DNA from: Acidimicrobiaceae bacterium
Lineage (GTDB): Bacteria > Actinomycetota > Acidimicrobiia > Acidimicrobiales > UBA8190
NCBI GenBank assembly: GCA_003131945.1
Contig: PKWD01000089.1
Location: 499-10,809 of the forward strand
DNA: 10,311 bases
Reading direction: 5' to 3'
A program made the translations under genes and the position numbers. Under the pieces are notes generated by a model. The model saw nothing but the letters and a program-made list of their open reading frames with translations. It did no database searches and was not told where the DNA came from. Shown here piece by piece: positions 8,266 to 10,311 of this stretch. Position 1 is the stretch's first letter; the number at the start of each line of letters is the position of its first letter.

Positions 8266-8339
8266 GTCGCACCTCCTCCATTTCCGCCTCTCGGGCGTGC
8301 GGCCGCCAGGTTACCGGCGGCCGGCTCCAAAGACCGCGC

Positions 8340-8345
8340 TAACCT
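8340..8345 (+). promoter_or_regulatory. Possible -10 element (TAACCT) for bS22, near-leaderless start
   Basis: TAACCT fits the actinobacterial TANNNT -10 pattern and ends 11 bases before the bS22 ATG. Transcription would then start only about four bases before, or at, the ATG. No purine-rich ribosome-binding site is present upstream (the stretch is pyrimidine-rich), which fits leaderless translation. No good -35 hexamer is visible at 16-18 bases spacing. Confidence 0.4.
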
Positions 8346-8356
8346 TCGCCCCACTC

Positions 8357-8458
8357 ATGGGATCGCTCATCAAGAAGCGCCGCAAGCGCATGCGCAAGAA
8401 GAAGCACAAGAAGATGTTGAAGGCCACCCGCTGGCAACGTAGGGCCGCCGGCAAGTAG
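8357..8458 (+). CDS. Small ribosomal subunit protein bS22 (AURKAIP1/COX24-type)
   Basis: A 33-residue, extremely basic protein: MGSLIKKRRKRMRKKKHKKM, then LKATRWQRRAAGK. This matches the short AURKAIP1/COX24-domain protein identified in mycobacterial ribosome structures as bS22, which begins MGSVIKKRRKRM and is the same length. It should sit on the 30S subunit, bound to rRNA. The family's fixed N-terminus makes ATG 8357 the start despite the missing ribosome-binding site. The TAG at 8456-8458 lies one base from the end of the convergent ispE gene. The gene is short enough to be missed by length-filtered gene callers. Confidence 0.93.
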   Translation: MGSLIKKRRKRMRKKKHKKMLKATRWQRRAAGK

Positions 8459-8459
8459 G

Positions 8460-9050
8460 TCAGCTCGGGGCGTCGGGCTCGGGGGGGAGGGTCTCCACCG
8501 CCCGCAGCGGCGCCCGCTCACCGTCGAGATCGAGGAATTCCCGACCCTCGAGACCAAGCTCCGGCGGCCGGCCCTCGACGAACCACGTCGACCCGCTTCC
8601 GGCCAGCCGGGGCCGTTGTCCGCACGCCTCGGTCATCCGGTCGCGCCAGGCGGCCAGGCGGGGCACCACCGCCACCGCCGCCTCCTCGAGCTCGTTGCCG
8701 GTGTCGGCGCCGGGTACGCCCGGCTCTCGAGCCCGCTCGTCCCAGGCTCGGTACACCGCCGTGGTGTTCATGCCCATCGGAGGCAGAAGGAGTACGAACC
8801 GTCGAGGCTCGAAGGCCAACGGCTCGATCGTCTCACCGATGCCCGTCACCCGGGCCCGCCCCCCTCGCACGCAGAAGGGCACGTCGGCGCCGAGGCGCAC
8901 GGCCAGGGCCGGATCGGCCGACCCGGCCCAGCGCAGCACGGCGGCGGCGTCGGCCGACCCGCCACCGAGGCCGGCCCCGGCGAAATCGCAGCGTATGCTG
9001 GTCGCGCGGATCCGGAGGCGTCGCTGACCCGCGCCCCTGTCGAGTACCAC
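8460..9050 (-). CDS. ispE: IspE, 4-diphosphocytidyl-2-C-methyl-D-erythritol kinase, N-terminally truncated
   Basis: IspE phosphorylates 4-diphosphocytidyl-methylerythritol in the non-mevalonate isoprenoid pathway. The GHMP-kinase glycine loop AGAGLGGGSADAAAVLRWAG is intact, followed by LGADVPFCVRGGRARVTGIGE, LLPPMGMNTTAVYRAW, and the C-terminal LAGSGSTWFVEG motif. Family members have roughly 80-100 residues before the glycine loop, including the substrate-binding N-terminus. Here the sequence resembles IspE only up to about 8981; upstream codons (GTG 9050 to about 8982) read RGAGQRRLRIRATSIRCDF, which does not resemble the family and contains no KRIPxGAGLGGG lead-in. The start at 9050 is therefore only the first available one. 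The break coincides with a change in base composition, so truncation by contig chimerism is more likely than natural decay. The gene is convergent with bS22. Confidence 0.9.
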   Translation of the reverse strand: MVLDRGAGQRRLRIRATSIRCDFAGAGLGGGSADAAAVLRWAGSADPALAVRLGADVPFCVRGGRARVTGIGETIEPLAFEPRRFVLLLPPMGMNTTAVYRAWDERAREPGVPGADTGNELEEAAVAVVPRLAAWRDRMTEACGQRPRLAGSGSTWFVEGRPPELGLEGREFLDLDGERAPLRAVETLPPEPDAPS

Positions 9051-9086
9051 TATGAATCCGACGCTAGGGTGCTGCCGGCGGAGTGA
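8982..9086 (+). CDS. Possible C-terminal fragment of an unidentified gene, 5' end lost at junction
   Basis: From the point where IspE similarity stops, the plus strand reads an open frame of 34 codons, EIAAYAGRADPEASL, then TRAPVEYHYESDARVLPAE, ending at TGA 9084-9086. Composition and third positions look coding, unlike the same frame further left, which is only the reverse of ispE. It would converge on the cupin gene with a 23-base overlap. I do not recognise the family. If real, its missing 5' part would have lain where ispE now sits, which supports an artificial join. Confidence 0.35.
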   Translation, partial: EIAAYAGRADPEASLTRAPVEYHYESDARVLPAE

Positions 9087-9522
9087 CCAGCGTGATTTGG
9101 TGTTTCGCCATGACCTTGTACATCGTCTCCGGATTCAACTCCGGCGCATTGCCCATGTCGGTAAAGAACGCTTCGATTCCGCCGGGAGTAAATCCGAACA
9201 GCATCTTGCCCGGCGTCGTTCCGACGTTTTGATACCGGTGCGGTACACCGCGCGGCGCGAACACGAACGTGCCTACGCCTCCCCGCACGCGATCGTCCCC
9301 ACAAGTGAATTCGAACTCGCCCTCGAGAACGTAATACGTTTCGTTCTCACGCGCGTGCACGTGCAGCGGCGGCCCGGCCTGCGGCGCGATGACATCTTCG
9401 ATCACGGTGAGCTCGCCATTCGACTCCGCAGCCGAGAGCTTCACGTGAATGACTTGGCCGGTATAGGTGATGCACGGGCCTTCGCCCGCCGGAACGAAAT
9501 GAACGTGGTCGCTCGGTTTCAT
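9064..9522 (-). CDS. Single-domain cupin protein (quercetin dioxygenase-like family)
   Basis: 152 residues, a typical size for a monocupin. Motif 1 is PLHVHARENETYYVLEGEF with metal ligands H54, H56 and E61. Motif 2 is GTFVFAPRGVPHRYQN with H95 as fourth ligand; its G-X5-P-X-G-X2-H-X3-N spacing is exact. A metal (often Fe or Mn in the family) is thus likely bound, but the substrate is unknown; relatives include dioxygenases, isomerases and sugar-binding regulators. ATG 9522 is preceded by GAGGGGAC at usable distance. It follows RibH on the same strand after 66 bases containing a hairpin, so it may or may not share the riboflavin transcript. Confidence 0.94.
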   Translation of the reverse strand: MKPSDHVHFVPAGEGPCITYTGQVIHVKLSAAESNGELTVIEDVIAPQAGPPLHVHARENETYYVLEGEFEFTCGDDRVRGGVGTFVFAPRGVPHRYQNVGTTPGKMLFGFTPGGIEAFFTDMGNAPELNPETMYKVMAKHQITLVTPPAAP

Positions 9523-9548
9523 CGCATCCGGTCCCCTCGCTAAGCTTG

Positions 9549-9574
9549 CTGTTCGTGAGCTATGCTCCGAACAG
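9549..9574 (-). terminator. Hairpin between ribH and cupin, possible terminator or processing site
   Basis: Read on the minus strand, CTGTTCG and GAGC pair with GCTC and CGAACAG across an ATA loop, giving an 11-bp stem interrupted by one bulged A. It begins 14 bases after the ribH stop codon. No T-run follows on the minus strand (CAAGCTTAGC), so it is not a classic intrinsic terminator. It could instead attenuate read-through, protect the ribH mRNA 3' end or bind a protein. Confidence 0.45.
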
Positions 9575-9588
9575 AACCAGAGTCTTGC

Positions 9589-10083
9589 TTAGCGGAAGCC
9601 GGCGCGGTTTGTTTCGCGTTTGGCGGGCTCGATCACGGCGACGGTTGCGGCGGCGATGGCGGCCTCATAGCCTTTGTCGCCACGCTGCGGATCGGCGCGT
9701 TCTTCGGCCTGGGCGCGGTTCTCGGTCGTGAGAACACCGAAGCCGATCGGGATTCCGGTCGCGAGCTGAACGTCCATGATGCCGCGCGCGCACTCGCCGG
9801 CGACGAACTCGAAGTGGGGCGTGTCACCGCGGATCACGATCCCGAGCGCAACCACACCGTCAACGGCACCGCCGCGGATCGCATATCGCGCAGCCAGCGG
9901 CAATTCGAAGCAGCCCGGCACGCGAATCGTTTCGATCGCGTCCTGCGCGACACCGCACGCCACCAAGCCGCGACGCGCGCCGTCTTCCAACTGGGCCGCC
10001 AGGTCGTCGTAGAAATCCGCCACCACGATCGCGAACCGTTTACCCGCAGCGTTGGGTAGGTCGTGGCTGCGTTCAGTCTTCAC
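9589..10083 (-). CDS. ribH: 6,7-dimethyl-8-ribityllumazine synthase
   Basis: RibH condenses 5-amino-6-ribitylaminouracil with 3,4-dihydroxy-2-butanone 4-phosphate, the penultimate step of riboflavin synthesis; the family often forms pentamers or 60-subunit capsids. 164 residues, full length. Visible motifs: F24 in VVADFYDDL (stacks on the substrate ring in the family), [11 protein letters not shown] (55-65), [19 protein letters not shown] with catalytic-type H90, [19 protein letters not shown] with R129. The start GTG (10083-10081) overlaps the upstream TGA as GTGA, so translation is probably coupled. No clear ribosome-binding site precedes it, consistent with coupling. Stop TAA at 9591-9589. 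Confidence 0.97.
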   Translation of the reverse strand: MKTERSHDLPNAAGKRFAIVVADFYDDLAAQLEDGARRGLVACGVAQDAIETIRVPGCFELPLAARYAIRGGAVDGVVALGIVIRGDTPHFEFVAGECARGIMDVQLATGIPIGFGVLTTENRAQAEERADPQRGDKGYEAAIAAATVAVIEPAKRETNRAGFR

Positions 10084-10311
10084 GCTTCGACCGGATTCGC
10101 GGCGCCGAACATGTGGCCCATTTTGTCGCGTTTCGTCTCGATGTAGTGTGCGTTGTACGCGGTCGGCGCGATCTGAATCGGCACCCGCTCGACGATCGTG
10201 AGCCCGAAACCGTCGAGGCCGGCGATCTTCTTGGGATTATTGGTCAGCAGCCGCATCTCGCGCACGCCGAGGTCGACCAGGATCTGCGAGCCGATGCCGT
10301 AGTCGCGCTTG
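10080..10311 (-). CDS. GTP cyclohydrolase II, C-terminal part (RibA or bifunctional RibBA), 5' end outside window
   Basis: The visible 76 codons are the end of GTP cyclohydrolase II, which opens GTP to give the first riboflavin intermediate. Motifs: [20 protein letters not shown], then [25 protein letters not shown] and the terminal [13 protein letters not shown]. The zinc site and most of the active site lie upstream and are not seen. In many bacteria this domain is fused to RibB; the window cannot show whether that is so here, so I give no symbol. Its stop overlaps the ribH start by four bases. Confidence 0.96.
   Translation of the reverse strand, partial: KRDYGIGSQILVDLGVREMRLLTNNPKKIAGLDGFGLTIVERVPIQIAPTAYNAHYIETKRDKMGHMFGAANPVEA

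Overview
The window has two parts that look as if they came from different genomes. They meet at about 8981-8990. Positions 1 to about 8980 are very GC-rich. The gene content points to a high-GC Actinomycetota, perhaps Acidimicrobiia-like: a 33-residue bS22 ribosomal protein, a cyclase/STAND/TPR signalling protein, a secreted protein with repeated SFCVAVD-type blades, and a tRNA without an encoded CCA. Positions 9000-10311 have lower GC (55-58% in hand-counted 60-base blocks, against 78-82% in blocks just left of the join) and carry part of a riboflavin operon plus a cupin. I cannot name the phylum of the right part.

Layout, left to right. 1-187 (-): open frame running off the window edge, hypothetical. 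188-775 (-): decayed short-chain dehydrogenase with frameshifts and two deletions. 817-4656 (-): 1279-residue class III cyclase with two cyclase domains, a P-loop ATPase and TPRs, the architecture of animal soluble adenylyl cyclase (sAC/ADCY10). 4725-7178 (-): 817-residue secreted protein with seven two-cysteine repeats, probably a seven-bladed beta-propeller. 7179-7754: no supported gene. 7755-7827 (-): tRNA-Gln(UUG). 7900-8265 (-): VOC/glyoxalase-like protein. 8357-8458 (+): bS22. 8460 to about 8981 (-): C-terminal two thirds of IspE, cut at the GHMP-kinase glycine loop. About 8982-9086 (+): possible C-terminal tail of an unidentified gene, cut at the same point. 9064-9522 (-): cupin. 9549-9574: hairpin. 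9589-10083 (-): RibH. 10080-10311 (-): C-terminus of GTP cyclohydrolase II (RibA or RibBA).

How the genes may work together. The secreted propeller protein, the cyclase and the broken dehydrogenase lie on one strand with gaps of 68 and 41 bases, so they could be one transcript. A signalling link between the exported protein and the cyclase is inference only. The cyclase is the most interesting gene: its two domains have complementary losses that leave one complete sAC-like active site. In the right part, the RibA-type protein and RibH belong to the riboflavin pathway and overlap by four bases, so they are probably translationally coupled.

Main caution: two oppositely directed genes lose their 5' ends at the same point where base composition changes. 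This fits a chimeric contig better than a natural gene arrangement.
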